DNA of 64,000 bases from Streptomyces fumanus (GTDB lineage: Bacteria; Actinomycetota; Actinomycetes; Streptomycetales; Streptomycetaceae): positions 1 to 64,000 of the forward strand of contig NZ_BNBI01000012.1 in the NCBI RefSeq assembly GCF_014655295.1. Direction: 5' to 3'. The notes under the pieces are model-generated. The model was not told the DNA's origin. It worked only from the letters and a program-made list of their open reading frames with translations, and searched no databases. Both the position numbers and the translations under genes were made by a program. This document shows, piece after piece, positions 31,098-40,036 of this stretch; within the stretch, counting starts at the first letter, position 1, and each line of letters starts with the position of its first letter.

Positions 31098-31946
31098 TCA
31101 GAACAGGACGCTCATAAAGGCGCCCACCTCTTCGAAGCCGACCCTGCGGTACGTCCTTCTGGCCGCGGTGTTGAAGTCGTTGACGTAGAGGCTGGCGACG
31201 GGGGCGATGTCGGTGAGGGCGTAGCGCAGGACCGCCGCCATGCCGGGGGCGGCGAGGCCCCGGCCGCGGTGTTCGGGGGCGACCCAGACGCCCTGGATCT
31301 GGCAGGCGCGGTCGGTGGCGGCGCCGATCTCGGCCTTGAAGACGACCTTGCCGGTGTCGTCGAAGCGGGCGAAGGAGCGGCCGGAGCCGACGAGTTCGGC
31401 GACCCGGGCCTGGTAGAGCAGGCCGCCGTCGCCGGCCAGCGGGGAGACGCCGACCTCCTCGGTGAACATCGCCACGCAGGCCGGCATGATCTGTTCCATC
31501 TCGTCCTTGCGGACGCGGCGGACGCGGGGGTCGGGGGCGACCTCGGCGGAGGGGCGGTCGGCGACCATGAGGGGCTGGCGGCGGCGGACCTCGCGGGCGG
31601 GGCCCCAGGTGGGTTCGAGGAGCCGCCAGAGCAGGGCGGTCGCGTCGGCGGGGCCGACGATGGAGGAGCAGCGGCGCCCGGCCCGGCGGGCGCGGTCGGC
31701 GAAGGCGCGCACGGCGCGCGGGGTGGCGCAGATGGGGACGAGGTTGGCGCCCGCGTAGCACAGGGAGGTCAGCGCCCCGTCCTCGTACCAGCCCCACATC
31801 TCGCCGCCGAGCCGCCAGGGGTCGAGGCCGGCGATCCGCACCCGGGAGGCCACGAAGGCGTTCGCCACCGGCTCGCGGTCGAGGACGGCGAGCGCGGCGT
31901 CCAGGTCACCCGGTTCGAGGACCCGGGAGGTGGTCTGCGTCAACAC
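31098..31946 (-). CDS. DUF4081-GNAT acetyltransferase
   Basis: A 282-aa protein combining an N-terminal DUF4081 region (AVLDREPVANAFVASRVRIAGLDPW) with a C-terminal GNAT domain. The CoA motif is GVWVAPEHRGRGLAAPGMAAV, and it ends ASLYVNDFNTAARRTYRRVGF. I take GTG 31946 as the start, with GTGAGG about ten bases upstream. It follows ispG by about 100 bases on the same strand, an association I recall from other Streptomyces (dxr, M50 peptidase, ispG, GNAT). The substrate is unknown. Confidence 0.85.
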   Translation of the reverse strand: MLTQTTSRVLEPGDLDAALAVLDREPVANAFVASRVRIAGLDPWRLGGEMWGWYEDGALTSLCYAGANLVPICATPRAVRAFADRARRAGRRCSSIVGPADATALLWRLLEPTWGPAREVRRRQPLMVADRPSAEVAPDPRVRRVRKDEMEQIMPACVAMFTEEVGVSPLAGDGGLLYQARVAELVGSGRSFARFDDTGKVVFKAEIGAATDRACQIQGVWVAPEHRGRGLAAPGMAAVLRYALTDIAPVASLYVNDFNTAARRTYRRVGFEEVGAFMSVLF

Positions 31947-32046
31947 GTGCGGGGCCTCACCCTAAGGTCTGCTGATCTCCGCACTGTACCTGCCGGGCTT
32001 GTGGCGCGCCGCCCCCGGGGGGACGGCGCGACGGCCGGGGGGCGGG

Positions 32047-33204
32047 TCAGCCGGCGACCGCGACGGAGGGCTCGCCGGAGGGGACGCCGTCGGCCTCCAT
32101 CTGCTCGGCCAACTTCATGGCCTCCTCGATGAGCGTCTCCACGATCTTGGACTCGGGGACGGTCTTGATGACCTCGCCCTTGACGAAGATCTGCCCCTTG
32201 CCGTTGCCGGAGGCGACGCCGAGGTCGGCCTCCCGGGCCTCGCCGGGCCCGTTGACCACACAGCCCATCACGGCGACGCGGAGCGGGACCTCCATGCCGG
32301 TGAGGCCGGCGGTGACCTCCTCGGCGAGCTTGTAGACGTCGACCTGGGCCCGGCCGCAGGAGGGGCAGGAGACGATCTCCAGGCCGCGCTGCTTGAGGTT
32401 GAGGGACTCCAGGATCTGGTTGCCGACCTTGACCTCCTCCACCGGCGGGGCCGACAGGGAGACGCGGATGGTGTCGCCGATGCCCTGGGAGAGCAGGGCG
32501 CCGAAGGCGACGGCCGACTTGATGGTGCCCTGGAAGGCGGGGCCGGCCTCGGTGACGCCCAGGTGCAGGGGGTAGTCGCACTGGGCGGCGAGCTGGCGGT
32601 ACGCCTCGATCATCACGACGGGGTCGTTGTGCTTCACGGAGATCTTGATGTCCCGGAAGCCGTGCTCCTCGAAGAGGGACGCCTCCCACAGGGCACTCTC
32701 CACCAGGGCCTCGGGGGTGGCCTTGCCGTACTTCTGGAGCAGGCGCCGGTCCAGCGAGCCGGCGTTGACGCCGATCCGGATGGGGGTGCCGTGGTCCTTG
32801 GCGGCCTGGGCGATCTCCTTGACCTTGTCGTCGAACTGCTTGATGTTGCCGGGGTTGACCCGGACCGCGGCGCAGCCCGCCTCGATGGCGGCGAAGACGT
32901 ACTTGGGCTGGAAGTGGATGTCGGCGATCACCGGGATCTGCGACTTGCGGGCGATCACCGGCAGGGCGTCGGCGTCGTCCTGGGTGGGGCAGGCGACACG
33001 GACGATCTGGCAGCCGGACGCGGTCAGCTCGGCGATCTGCTGGAGGGTGGCGCCGATGTCCGAGGTGCGCGTCGTCGTCATCGACTGCACCGACACGGGG
33101 GCGTCCCCGCCCACCGCCACGGAGCCGACCTGGATCTGCCGGCTCTTCCGGCGCTCGGCGAGCTTGGTCGGGACGGACGGCATGCCGAGAGAAATCGCAG
33201 TCAT
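32047..33204 (-). CDS. ispG: (E)-4-hydroxy-3-methylbut-2-enyl-diphosphate synthase
   Basis: IspG (GcpE) is the [4Fe-4S] enzyme that opens methylerythritol cyclodiphosphate to HMBPP in the MEP isoprenoid pathway. The 385-aa protein has [11 protein letters not shown] at the N-terminal barrel, and the cluster cysteines in SCPSCGR and [11 protein letters not shown] near the C-terminus. It is downstream of dxr and the site-2 protease gene on the same strand, so two MEP enzymes share this locus. The 189-base gap 33205-33393 holds no gene. Confidence 0.96.
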   Translation of the reverse strand: MTAISLGMPSVPTKLAERRKSRQIQVGSVAVGGDAPVSVQSMTTTRTSDIGATLQQIAELTASGCQIVRVACPTQDDADALPVIARKSQIPVIADIHFQPKYVFAAIEAGCAAVRVNPGNIKQFDDKVKEIAQAAKDHGTPIRIGVNAGSLDRRLLQKYGKATPEALVESALWEASLFEEHGFRDIKISVKHNDPVVMIEAYRQLAAQCDYPLHLGVTEAGPAFQGTIKSAVAFGALLSQGIGDTIRVSLSAPPVEEVKVGNQILESLNLKQRGLEIVSCPSCGRAQVDVYKLAEEVTAGLTGMEVPLRVAVMGCVVNGPGEAREADLGVASGNGKGQIFVKGEVIKTVPESKIVETLIEEAMKLAEQMEADGVPSGEPSVAVAG

Positions 33205-33393
33205 CTGCTGTGCAACCCCAAGTCGTGGATCAAGGTCCGGTCCCGTCAGCGGGCGGGCTCCGGGCTTCGAGATTACGGCACGGGCGGAGGCCGGAGCACA
33301 TCACGCCCGCCGAACAGACCCGAGGGGCGGCGGCCCGCGGGGCGAGCCTGCCGGGCCGCCGTGAACCCCGGGTTGCGCGGTGCTGTCGCGGAC

Positions 33394-34698
33394 CTAGGAG
33401 ATGCGTACCGGATTGACGACGTCCGCGACCAGGACGAGCAGGGTGAAGCAGACGAAGATGCCCGCGACCACGTAGGCGACCGGCATGAGCTTCGCCACGT
33501 CGAACGGGCCGGGGTCCGGGCGGCGCAGCACCTTGGCGAGGTTGCGGCGCAGCGACTCCCACAGGGCGCCCGCGATGTGGCCGCCGTCGAGGGGCAGCAG
33601 CGGGAGCATGTTGAACAGGAACAGGGAGAGGTTGAAGCCGGCGACCAGCATCACGGCCATGGCCAGTTGCTGGGTGGGCGGGATGTCCAGGGTGAAGATC
33701 TCGCCGCCGACCCGGGCGGCGCCGACCACGCCCATCGGGGAGTCGGCCTCGCGGGGGCCGTCGCCGAACGCGGCGTCCCAGAGGGCGGGGATCTTGCCGG
33801 GGAGGTCGGCGAGGGAGTCGACGGCGTCGCCGATCCGGTCGCCCATCCACGTCACGGAGTCGCCGAAGTCCTGCTTGACGATGCCGGTGGCGGCGCTGAA
33901 GCCGAGGAAGCCCGCGGTGACGTACTCGCCCTGGACGTAGCCGCCGCTGCCGTCCTTCTTGGCGACCTTGTTGGTGGCGATCGTCGCGTGCAGGGTGAGC
34001 CGCTCGCCGTCCCGGTCGACGACGATCGGCACCTGCTTGCCGGGGTTGGCGCGGATCAGGTCGGACAGGCGGTCCCACTGGTCGGTGCGTACGCCGTCGA
34101 AGGCGACGATCTTGTCACCGGCGCGGAGCCCGGCGGCGGCGGCCGGGGAGGGCGCGTCGGCCTTGGTGCACTTGTCGCGGTTCTCGCTCTGGGAGATCAC
34201 GCACTGGGAGACCGAGCTGACGGTGGTGGTCTGCTGGGAGATGCCGAAGCCCATCAGCACGATGAGGAACAGCACCACCGCGAGGACCAGGTTCATGAAC
34301 GGGCCGGCGAACATCACCACGACCCGCTTCCACGGCTTGCGGGTGTAGAAGAGGCGTTTCTCGTCGCCCGGCTGGAGTTCCTCGAAGGCCGCCGAGCGGG
34401 CGTCCTCGATCATGCCGCGCCAGGGGGAGGTGGAGCGGGACTCTATCCGGCCGTCCGGACCGGGCGGGAACATGCCGATCATGCGGATGTAGCCGCCGAA
34501 CGGGATCGCCTTGACGCCGTACTCGGTCTCGCCCTTCTTCCGGGAGAAGATCGTCGGGCCGAAGCCGACCATGTACTGCGGGACGCGGATGCCGAACAGC
34601 TTGGCGGTGGACAGGTGGCCCAGCTCGTGCCAGGCGATCGAGAACAGCAGGCCGACCGCGAAGACGACTATGCCGAGGATGAACATCAGGGTCGTCAT
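33394..34698 (-). CDS. Site-2 protease (M50 family, RseP/RasP-like)
   Basis: A 434-aa intramembrane zinc metalloprotease. HELGH (residues 24-28) lies in the first membrane helix, a PDZ domain ([16 protein letters not shown]) is in the middle, and [15 protein letters not shown] is the second metal motif in a C-terminal helix; several other hydrophobic segments are present. These proteases cut membrane anti-sigma factors or signal peptides. The ATG at 34698 overlaps the dxr stop (ATGA), so it is coupled to dxr, as in many actinobacteria and other bacteria. Confidence 0.93.
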   Translation of the reverse strand: MTTLMFILGIVVFAVGLLFSIAWHELGHLSTAKLFGIRVPQYMVGFGPTIFSRKKGETEYGVKAIPFGGYIRMIGMFPPGPDGRIESRSTSPWRGMIEDARSAAFEELQPGDEKRLFYTRKPWKRVVVMFAGPFMNLVLAVVLFLIVLMGFGISQQTTTVSSVSQCVISQSENRDKCTKADAPSPAAAAGLRAGDKIVAFDGVRTDQWDRLSDLIRANPGKQVPIVVDRDGERLTLHATIATNKVAKKDGSGGYVQGEYVTAGFLGFSAATGIVKQDFGDSVTWMGDRIGDAVDSLADLPGKIPALWDAAFGDGPREADSPMGVVGAARVGGEIFTLDIPPTQQLAMAVMLVAGFNLSLFLFNMLPLLPLDGGHIAGALWESLRRNLAKVLRRPDPGPFDVAKLMPVAYVVAGIFVCFTLLVLVADVVNPVRIS

Positions 34699-35951
34699 GC
34701 ACGGGCCTCCGCCGTCTGTGCCGCCAGTTCCCGGGCCCGGGCGCGGGCCCAGGTCTCCGCTTCGAGGACGTCCGCGACGGTCAGGGAAGTTCCCGTGGGC
34801 GGGGTGCCGTGCTCGTCGACCACCCGGGTGACGGTCTCCATGATGCCGAGGTACGACAGCGCGCCGGTGCGGAACGCCTCCACGCACTCCTCGTTGGCGG
34901 CATTGAACACCGCCGGGGCCGTTCCCGCGAGCCGCCCGACCCGCCGGGCCAGGTCCACCGAGGGGAACGCCTCGTTGTCCAGGGGGAAGAACTCCCAGGT
35001 CGAGGCGGTGCTCCAGTCGAACGCGGGGGCCGCGTCGGGGACCCGCTCGGGCCAGCCCAGGCCGATGGCGATGGGGCCGCGCATGTCGGGCGGCGTGGCC
35101 TGGGCCAGCGTCGACCCGTCGGTGAACTCCACCATCGAGTGCACGTACGACTGGGGGTGGACGACGACCTCGATGCGGTCGAAGGGGATGTCGTAGAGCA
35201 GGTGCGCCTCGATGACCTCCAGGCCCTTGTTGACCAGGGTCGCGGAGTTGATGGTGATCACCGGGCCCATCGCCCAGGTGGGGTGGGCGAGGGCGTCCTC
35301 GACGGTGACGGCGGCGAGCTGCTCCCGGGTCCGGCCGCGGAACGGGCCGCCGGAGGCGGTGACGACGAGCTTGCGCACATCGGCGCGGGTGCCGGCGGCC
35401 AGGGCCTGGAAGAGGGCGGCGTGCTCGGAGTCGACGGGGATGATCTGCCCGGGCTTGGCGAGGGCCTTGACCAGCGGGCCGCCCACGATGAGCGACTCCT
35501 TGTTGGCGAGCGCGAGGGTGCGGCCCGCCTCCAGGGCGGCCAGGGTCGGGGCGAGTCCGATGGAGCCGGTGATGCCGTTGAGGACGGTGTGGCAGTCGGA
35601 GGCGGCGACCTGGGTGGCCGCGTCCGGGCCGGCCACGATCTCGGGGAGCGGCTCCCCCGGGCCGTACCGCGCCCGGAGGGCCTCCCGCAGCTCGGGGAGG
35701 ACGTCCTCGCGGGCCACCGCCACGGTCCGGACCCGCAGCCGGTGCGCCTGCTCGGCGAGGAGGGCGACCCGGCCGCCGTTGGCGGACAGGCCGGTGACCC
35801 GGAAGCGGTCCGGGTTGCGCAGGACGAGATCGATGGCCTGGGTGCCGATGGACCCGGTGGAACCGAGGATCACCACGTCCTTGGGGCCGTCACCCGCCAC
35901 GGGGTCGTAGTGGAGGTGCGGGTCGGCGAGAGGGGCAGGGCTGTCGCTCAT
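34695..35951 (-). CDS. dxr: 1-deoxy-D-xylulose-5-phosphate reductoisomerase
   Basis: Dxr (IspC) makes methylerythritol phosphate, the first committed MEP intermediate, and is the fosmidomycin target. The 418-aa protein shows the NADPH motif [36 protein letters not shown] (metal-binding Asp/Glu) and [15 protein letters not shown]. The N-terminus has about 25 extra residues before the Rossmann strand. It heads the dxr-M50-ispG group on the minus strand. Confidence 0.96.
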   Translation of the reverse strand: MSDSPAPLADPHLHYDPVAGDGPKDVVILGSTGSIGTQAIDLVLRNPDRFRVTGLSANGGRVALLAEQAHRLRVRTVAVAREDVLPELREALRARYGPGEPLPEIVAGPDAATQVAASDCHTVLNGITGSIGLAPTLAALEAGRTLALANKESLIVGGPLVKALAKPGQIIPVDSEHAALFQALAAGTRADVRKLVVTASGGPFRGRTREQLAAVTVEDALAHPTWAMGPVITINSATLVNKGLEVIEAHLLYDIPFDRIEVVVHPQSYVHSMVEFTDGSTLAQATPPDMRGPIAIGLGWPERVPDAAPAFDWSTASTWEFFPLDNEAFPSVDLARRVGRLAGTAPAVFNAANEECVEAFRTGALSYLGIMETVTRVVDEHGTPPTGTSLTVADVLEAETWARARARELAAQTAEARA

Positions 35952-36044
35952 CCCCCCATTGTTGCGGCAACCGGCGCCGCGCAGGACAGCGCGTCCCGCA
36001 CCCGGGTGGCGTGCCGCCCGGGCGGGGGCCGCGCGGGACGCGTA

Positions 36045-37985
36045 TCACCTGATGGGACGGTGCACGTTCTCCTTCGTGCTCTCGCCGGGGGTGGCGTCGG
36101 CGATCCAGGGGCCGTCGTCGGAGGGGTCGGCGATGCCCTGTTCGAGCCAGGTGTAGGTGCCGGAGAGGATGCCCTTGACGACCTTGCGGTCGAGGTCGTC
36201 GGTGTTGGTCCACAGCCGGCCGAAGAGTTCCTCGGCCCGGATCCGGGACTGCCGGCAGAAGGCGTCGGCGAGCTGGTACGCCTCGCGGCCGTGGTCGCCG
36301 CGGGAGCGCAGCAGCTCGGCGCGGACGCAGGCGGCGCTCATCGCGAAGAGTTCGGCGCCGATGTCCACGATCCGGCCGAGGAAGCCCTGCTTGGACTCCA
36401 TGCGGCCCTGCCAGCGGGACATGGCGTAGAAGGTGGAGCGGGCGAGCCTGCGGGCGGCGCGCTCGACGTAGCGCAGGTGCGGCGAGAGGTCGACCTCGTG
36501 CCTGAACTGCCCGTACGCGCCCGGGAGCTGCCCCGGTCCGGCGACCAGTCTCGGCAGCCACTTGGCGTAGAAGACCCCGGCCTGGGCGCCCGCCCTGGCC
36601 TTGTCCTGGAGGGACTTGTCCGGGTCGATCAGGTCGCCGGCGACCGAGAGGTGGGCGTCGACGGCCTCGCGGGCGATCAGCAGGTGCATGATCTCGGTGG
36701 AGCCCTCGAAGATGCGGTTGATGCGCAGGTCGCGCAGGACCTGTTCGGCGGGGACCGCGCGTTCGCCGCGGGCGGCGAGGGAGGCGGCGGTCTCGAAGCC
36801 GCGGCCGCCGCGGATCTGGACCAGTTCGTCGGCCATCAGCCAGGCCATCTCGGAGCCGTAGAGCTTGGCGAGGGCGGCCTCGATGCGGATGTCGTTGCGG
36901 TCCTCGTCGGCCATCTGGGAGGACAGGTCCAGGACCGCCTCCAGGGCGAAGGTGGTGGCCGCGATGAAGCTGATCTTGGAGCCGACGGCCTCGTGGAGGG
37001 CGACCGGCTTGCCCCACTGCTCGCGGGCGGCCGACCACTCGCGGGCGGTCTTCAGGCACCACTTGCCGGCGCCGACGCACATCGCGGGCAGCGAGAGGCG
37101 GCCGGTGTTGAGGGTGGTCAGGGCGATCTTGAGGCCGGCGCCCTCGGGGCCGATGCGGTGCGCGGCGGGGACCCGGACGCGGTGGAAGCGGGTGACGCCG
37201 TTCTCCAGGCCGCGCAGGCCCATGAAGGCGTTGCGGTGCTCCACCGTGACGCCCTCGGCGGCGGCCTCGACGACGAAGGCGGTGATGCCGCCCTGGTGGC
37301 CCTCGCTCCTGGGGACCCGGGCCATGACGACGAGCAGGTCGGCGACGACGCCGTTGGTGGTCCACAGCTTCACGCCGTCCAGCACGTACTCGTCGCCGTC
37401 CGGGACGGCGGTGGTGGCCAGCCGGGCCGGGTCGGAGCCGACGTCCGGCTCGGTCAGCAGGAAGGCGGAGATGTCGGTGCGGGCGCAGCGCGGCAGGAAG
37501 GCGTCCTTCTGCTCCTGGGTGCCGAACTGCTTGAGCGGCTGCGGCACGCCGATCGACTGGTGCGCGGAGAGCAGCGCGCCGATCGCGGGGCTGGCGGAAC
37601 CGATCAGGGCGAGGGCCTTGTTGTAGTACACCTGGGTCAGGCCGAGGCCGCCGTACTTGGTGTCGATCTTCATGCCGAAGGCGCCCAGCTCCTTCAGGCC
37701 GGTGATCACCTCGTCGGGGATGCGCGCGTCGCGTTCGATCACGGCGCCGTCGACGCTCGTCTCGCAGAAGTCGCGCAGCCGGGCGAGGAACTCCTCGCCG
37801 CGCGCGCGGTCCTCCTCGGCCGGGAGCGGATGGGGGTGGATGAGGTCGAGGCGGAAGCGCCCGAGGAACAGCTCCTTGGCGAAGCTGGGCTTGCGCCAGT
37901 GCTGTTCCCGGGCGTCCTCGGCCACCTGCCGGGCCTCGCGCTCGGTGACGGAGGGCCGGGAGGAGGGGGTGGTTGGTGCGGACAT
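36045..37985 (-). CDS. Acyl-CoA dehydrogenase
   Basis: A 646-aa FAD-dependent acyl-CoA dehydrogenase of the long form. The normal three-domain core (FLLTEPDVGSDPARL; IRGGRGFETAASL; RIFEGSTEIMHL, whose Glu is the likely base) is followed by about 200 C-terminal residues. I start at ATG 37985 (MSAPTTPSSRPSVTER) with GAGGTGA upstream. The longer frame to 38117 runs into the promoter region of the lacI-type gene. It would act in fatty-acid or branched-chain beta-oxidation; the chain length cannot be told. Confidence 0.92.
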   Translation of the reverse strand: MSAPTTPSSRPSVTEREARQVAEDAREQHWRKPSFAKELFLGRFRLDLIHPHPLPAEEDRARGEEFLARLRDFCETSVDGAVIERDARIPDEVITGLKELGAFGMKIDTKYGGLGLTQVYYNKALALIGSASPAIGALLSAHQSIGVPQPLKQFGTQEQKDAFLPRCARTDISAFLLTEPDVGSDPARLATTAVPDGDEYVLDGVKLWTTNGVVADLLVVMARVPRSEGHQGGITAFVVEAAAEGVTVEHRNAFMGLRGLENGVTRFHRVRVPAAHRIGPEGAGLKIALTTLNTGRLSLPAMCVGAGKWCLKTAREWSAAREQWGKPVALHEAVGSKISFIAATTFALEAVLDLSSQMADEDRNDIRIEAALAKLYGSEMAWLMADELVQIRGGRGFETAASLAARGERAVPAEQVLRDLRINRIFEGSTEIMHLLIAREAVDAHLSVAGDLIDPDKSLQDKARAGAQAGVFYAKWLPRLVAGPGQLPGAYGQFRHEVDLSPHLRYVERAARRLARSTFYAMSRWQGRMESKQGFLGRIVDIGAELFAMSAACVRAELLRSRGDHGREAYQLADAFCRQSRIRAEELFGRLWTNTDDLDRKVVKGILSGTYTWLEQGIADPSDDGPWIADATPGESTKENVHRPIR

Positions 37986-38160
37986 GAGGGTCACCTCGCC
38001 GCGTATCGGCACGTATCGGGGATGTACGGTACTGATCGGTGCTACCGGATCGTTCGTACCTGATCCCGGGCGGCCCGGCCACCCTTCGTGCGACCGTTCG
38101 GCCGAGGAACGCGGCACGGGCGGCGGGGAAACAGGCGGGAAACGCCAGGATCAACCCACT

Positions 38161-38176
38161 GTCGAAGCGCTTCGAC
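38161..38176. promoter_or_regulatory. LacI-type operator O1 (perfect 16-bp palindrome)
   Basis: GTCGAAGCGCTTCGAC lies just upstream of the predicted -35 of the lacI-type gene. Its core matches the two operators at the binding-protein/GH3 promoters. It has the AGCGCT centre typical of Streptomyces LacI-family sites such as that of CebR. Confidence 0.8.
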
Positions 38177-38182
38177 GCAGTA

Positions 38183-38211
38183 TGGACACCGACCCCCGCT
38201 GGAGCTACTGT
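38183..38211 (+). promoter_or_regulatory. Predicted promoter of the lacI-type gene
   Basis: TGGACA (38183-38188), a 17-base spacer and TACTGT (38206-38211), flanked by operators O1 and O2. Prediction from sequence only. The 298-base gap 37986-38283 holds no other feature I can support. Confidence 0.45.
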
Positions 38212-38252
38212 CGGACCACTCTCACGAGCCCGTTGTCCGTCTTACGCGCCTG

Positions 38253-38266
38253 TCGAAGCGCTTCAC
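38253..38266. promoter_or_regulatory. LacI-type operator O2 (one mismatch)
   Basis: TCGAAGCGCTTCAC matches the 14-bp consensus TCGAAGCGCTTCGA except near one end. It lies 18 bases before the ATG of the lacI-type gene and 91 bp centre-to-centre from O1, which suggests autoregulation, perhaps by looping. Confidence 0.75.
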
Positions 38267-38283
38267 CACCCTGGGAGAGCTGG

Positions 38284-39294
38284 ATGGTCACTCTTGCCGA
38301 GGTCGCCCAGCACGCCGGAGTCTCGGCGAGCACGGTGAGCTATGTCCTCAGCGGCAAGCGGTCCATCTCCCCGACCACCCGGCAGCGGGTCGAAGAGAGT
38401 ATCCGCCAGCTCGGCTACCACCCCAACGCCGGGGCCCGCGCGCTGGCCAGCAGCCGGTCCAACATCGTCGCGCTGATGATCCCGCTGCGCACGGACATGT
38501 ACGTGCCGGTGATGATGGAGATCGCCATCGCGGTCGCCACCGCCGCGCGCACCCACGGGTACGACGTGCTGCTGCTCACCGGCGAGGAGGGGCCCGACGC
38601 GGTGCGCCGGGTCACGGGCAGCGGGCTGGCCGACGCGATGATCGTGATGGACGTCGAACTCGACGACGAGCGGCTGCCGTTGCTGCGCGGCACCGACCGG
38701 CCGTCGGTGCTGATCGGGCTGCCCGCCGACCCCTCCGGGCTGACCTGCGTGGACCTCGACTTCCGGGCGACCGGCGCGCTCTGCGTGGAGCACCTCGCCT
38801 CGCTCGGCCACCGCGACCTCGCGGTCATAGGCGAGGCGCCGGGGGTGTACGAGCGGCACACCGGGTTCGCCGAGCGCACCCTGGAGGGGCTGCGCGGCCG
38901 GGCCCGGGAGCTGGGGGTGCGGCTGCTGCACCGGCCGTGCGAGGGCGGGTACGACGCGATGGCGCTGACGCTGGCCCGGATCTTCGACGAGCGGCCGGGC
39001 ACCTCGGGGTTCGTGGTGCAGAACGAGGCGGCGGTCGAGCCGCTGCTGGCCCTGCTGCGGCAGCAGGGCCGGGCGGTGCCGGAGGACGTGTCGGTGGTCG
39101 CCATCTGCCCGGAGCAGGTGGCCGTGCAGGCGTCGGTGCGGCTGACCTCGGTGGCCATCCCCGCGCAGGAGATGGGGCGCCGGGCGGTCGAGCAGCTCGT
39201 CGCCAAGCTCGACGGGCGCGGCAGCGACGAGGTGGTGCTGCTGGCGCCGGAGCTGACGGTGCGGGCCAGTTCGGGGCCGGCGCCGCAGGTGTAG
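38284..39294 (+). CDS. LacI family transcriptional regulator of the glycan locus
   Basis: A 336-aa repressor. The N-terminal LacI helix-turn-helix is clear (MVTLAEVAQHAGVSASTVSY, then SGKRSISPTTRQRVEESIRQLGYHPN) with the hinge helix ARALASSRS. A periplasmic-binding-protein-like sensor domain follows. GGGAGA lies six bases before the ATG at 38284; the much longer open frame starting at 37657 is not coding. Identical palindromes occur in its own promoter and in the SBP/GH3 promoter region 10 kb away. It probably represses the locus until an imported oligosaccharide binds. Confidence 0.92.
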   Translation: MVTLAEVAQHAGVSASTVSYVLSGKRSISPTTRQRVEESIRQLGYHPNAGARALASSRSNIVALMIPLRTDMYVPVMMEIAIAVATAARTHGYDVLLLTGEEGPDAVRRVTGSGLADAMIVMDVELDDERLPLLRGTDRPSVLIGLPADPSGLTCVDLDFRATGALCVEHLASLGHRDLAVIGEAPGVYERHTGFAERTLEGLRGRARELGVRLLHRPCEGGYDAMALTLARIFDERPGTSGFVVQNEAAVEPLLALLRQQGRAVPEDVSVVAICPEQVAVQASVRLTSVAIPAQEMGRRAVEQLVAKLDGRGSDEVVLLAPELTVRASSGPAPQV

Positions 39295-39322
39295 CGGGCC
39301 GGCCCCGCGCGGTGGGCGCCGG

Positions 39323-40036
39323 TCAGCCGCCGCTCACCGTGAGGTTGTCGGTGCGGAAGTCCAGGCCGCCGGCGGAGGACGTGATCTCGTAGCCGAACTG
39401 CACGTCGCCGATGGTCTCGTTGCCGATCCAGCCCTTGGTGTCCTTGATCCACTTCAGGATCGGCAGGATGTTCACGGTGCCGGCGGTCGAGTCGGCGGTG
39501 CGCAGGAACGAGTAGACCTCGTTGGCGCCGTTGTTGCCCTTGTAGACGTTCCAGGTGTGGCCGCCGAGGCTGACGGTGCCCTGGGCGGTGCCGAGCGGGC
39601 CGACCGCGCCGTTGTAGTTGACCCAGAGCATGATCTCGTGGTCGTAGTCGGTGTCCCAGATGTCGTACGAGGTGTTGTACGCGCCGGCCGCCGGGACCGT
39701 GACGTTGTAGCTGCTGGTGAGCGAGGTCAGGGAGGTGATCGGCTTGTTGATCACCTTCTTGGCGTTGGGGTAGGACTTGATGCCGCCGGTGTTCGGGTGG
39801 TCGGCCCAGACGCCCCAGTTGGTGCCGGAGTTGGCCCAGACGCACTGGCGGCCGGCGCCGGAGCCCCAGATGTTGTTGTAGAGGGTGTAGCCGTTCAAGG
39901 TGGTGTTGCCCCACTGGTCGCAGGAGTTCCAGACGGCGGCCTGGGCGGGGGCGGCGGCGAGGCCGGCGGTGGCGCCGAGGGCGAGGGCGGGCGCCAGCAG
40001 GGCCTTGGACAGGGTGCTCAGGGTGCGGGGTGCCAT
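39323..40036 (-). CDS. Secreted GH12 endoglucanase/xyloglucanase
   Basis: A 237-aa protein with a signal peptide (cleavage likely after AQA at residue 33) and a GH12 catalytic domain. WGNTTLNGYTLYNNIWG opens the domain, HEIMLWV carries the nucleophile Glu134, and GDVQFGYEI carries the acid/base Glu217. GH12 contains endo-beta-1,4-glucanases and xyloglucanases; no carbohydrate-binding module is attached. The ATG at 40036 lies inside the end of the GH95 gene (19-base overlap) with GGAAGGAA upstream. This makes it the last gene of the SBP-permease-GH42-GH95 operon, and the only secreted hydrolase in it. Confidence 0.88.
   Translation of the reverse strand: MAPRTLSTLSKALLAPALALGATAGLAAAPAQAAVWNSCDQWGNTTLNGYTLYNNIWGSGAGRQCVWANSGTNWGVWADHPNTGGIKSYPNAKKVINKPITSLTSLTSSYNVTVPAAGAYNTSYDIWDTDYDHEIMLWVNYNGAVGPLGTAQGTVSLGGHTWNVYKGNNGANEVYSFLRTADSTAGTVNILPILKWIKDTKGWIGNETIGDVQFGYEITSSAGGLDFRTDNLTVSGG

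Noticed and set aside
37657-38283. An N-terminal extension of the LacI-family protein
   Set aside because: The helix-turn-helix starts at ATG 38284 with a good Shine-Dalgarno sequence; upstream lie the promoter and operators.
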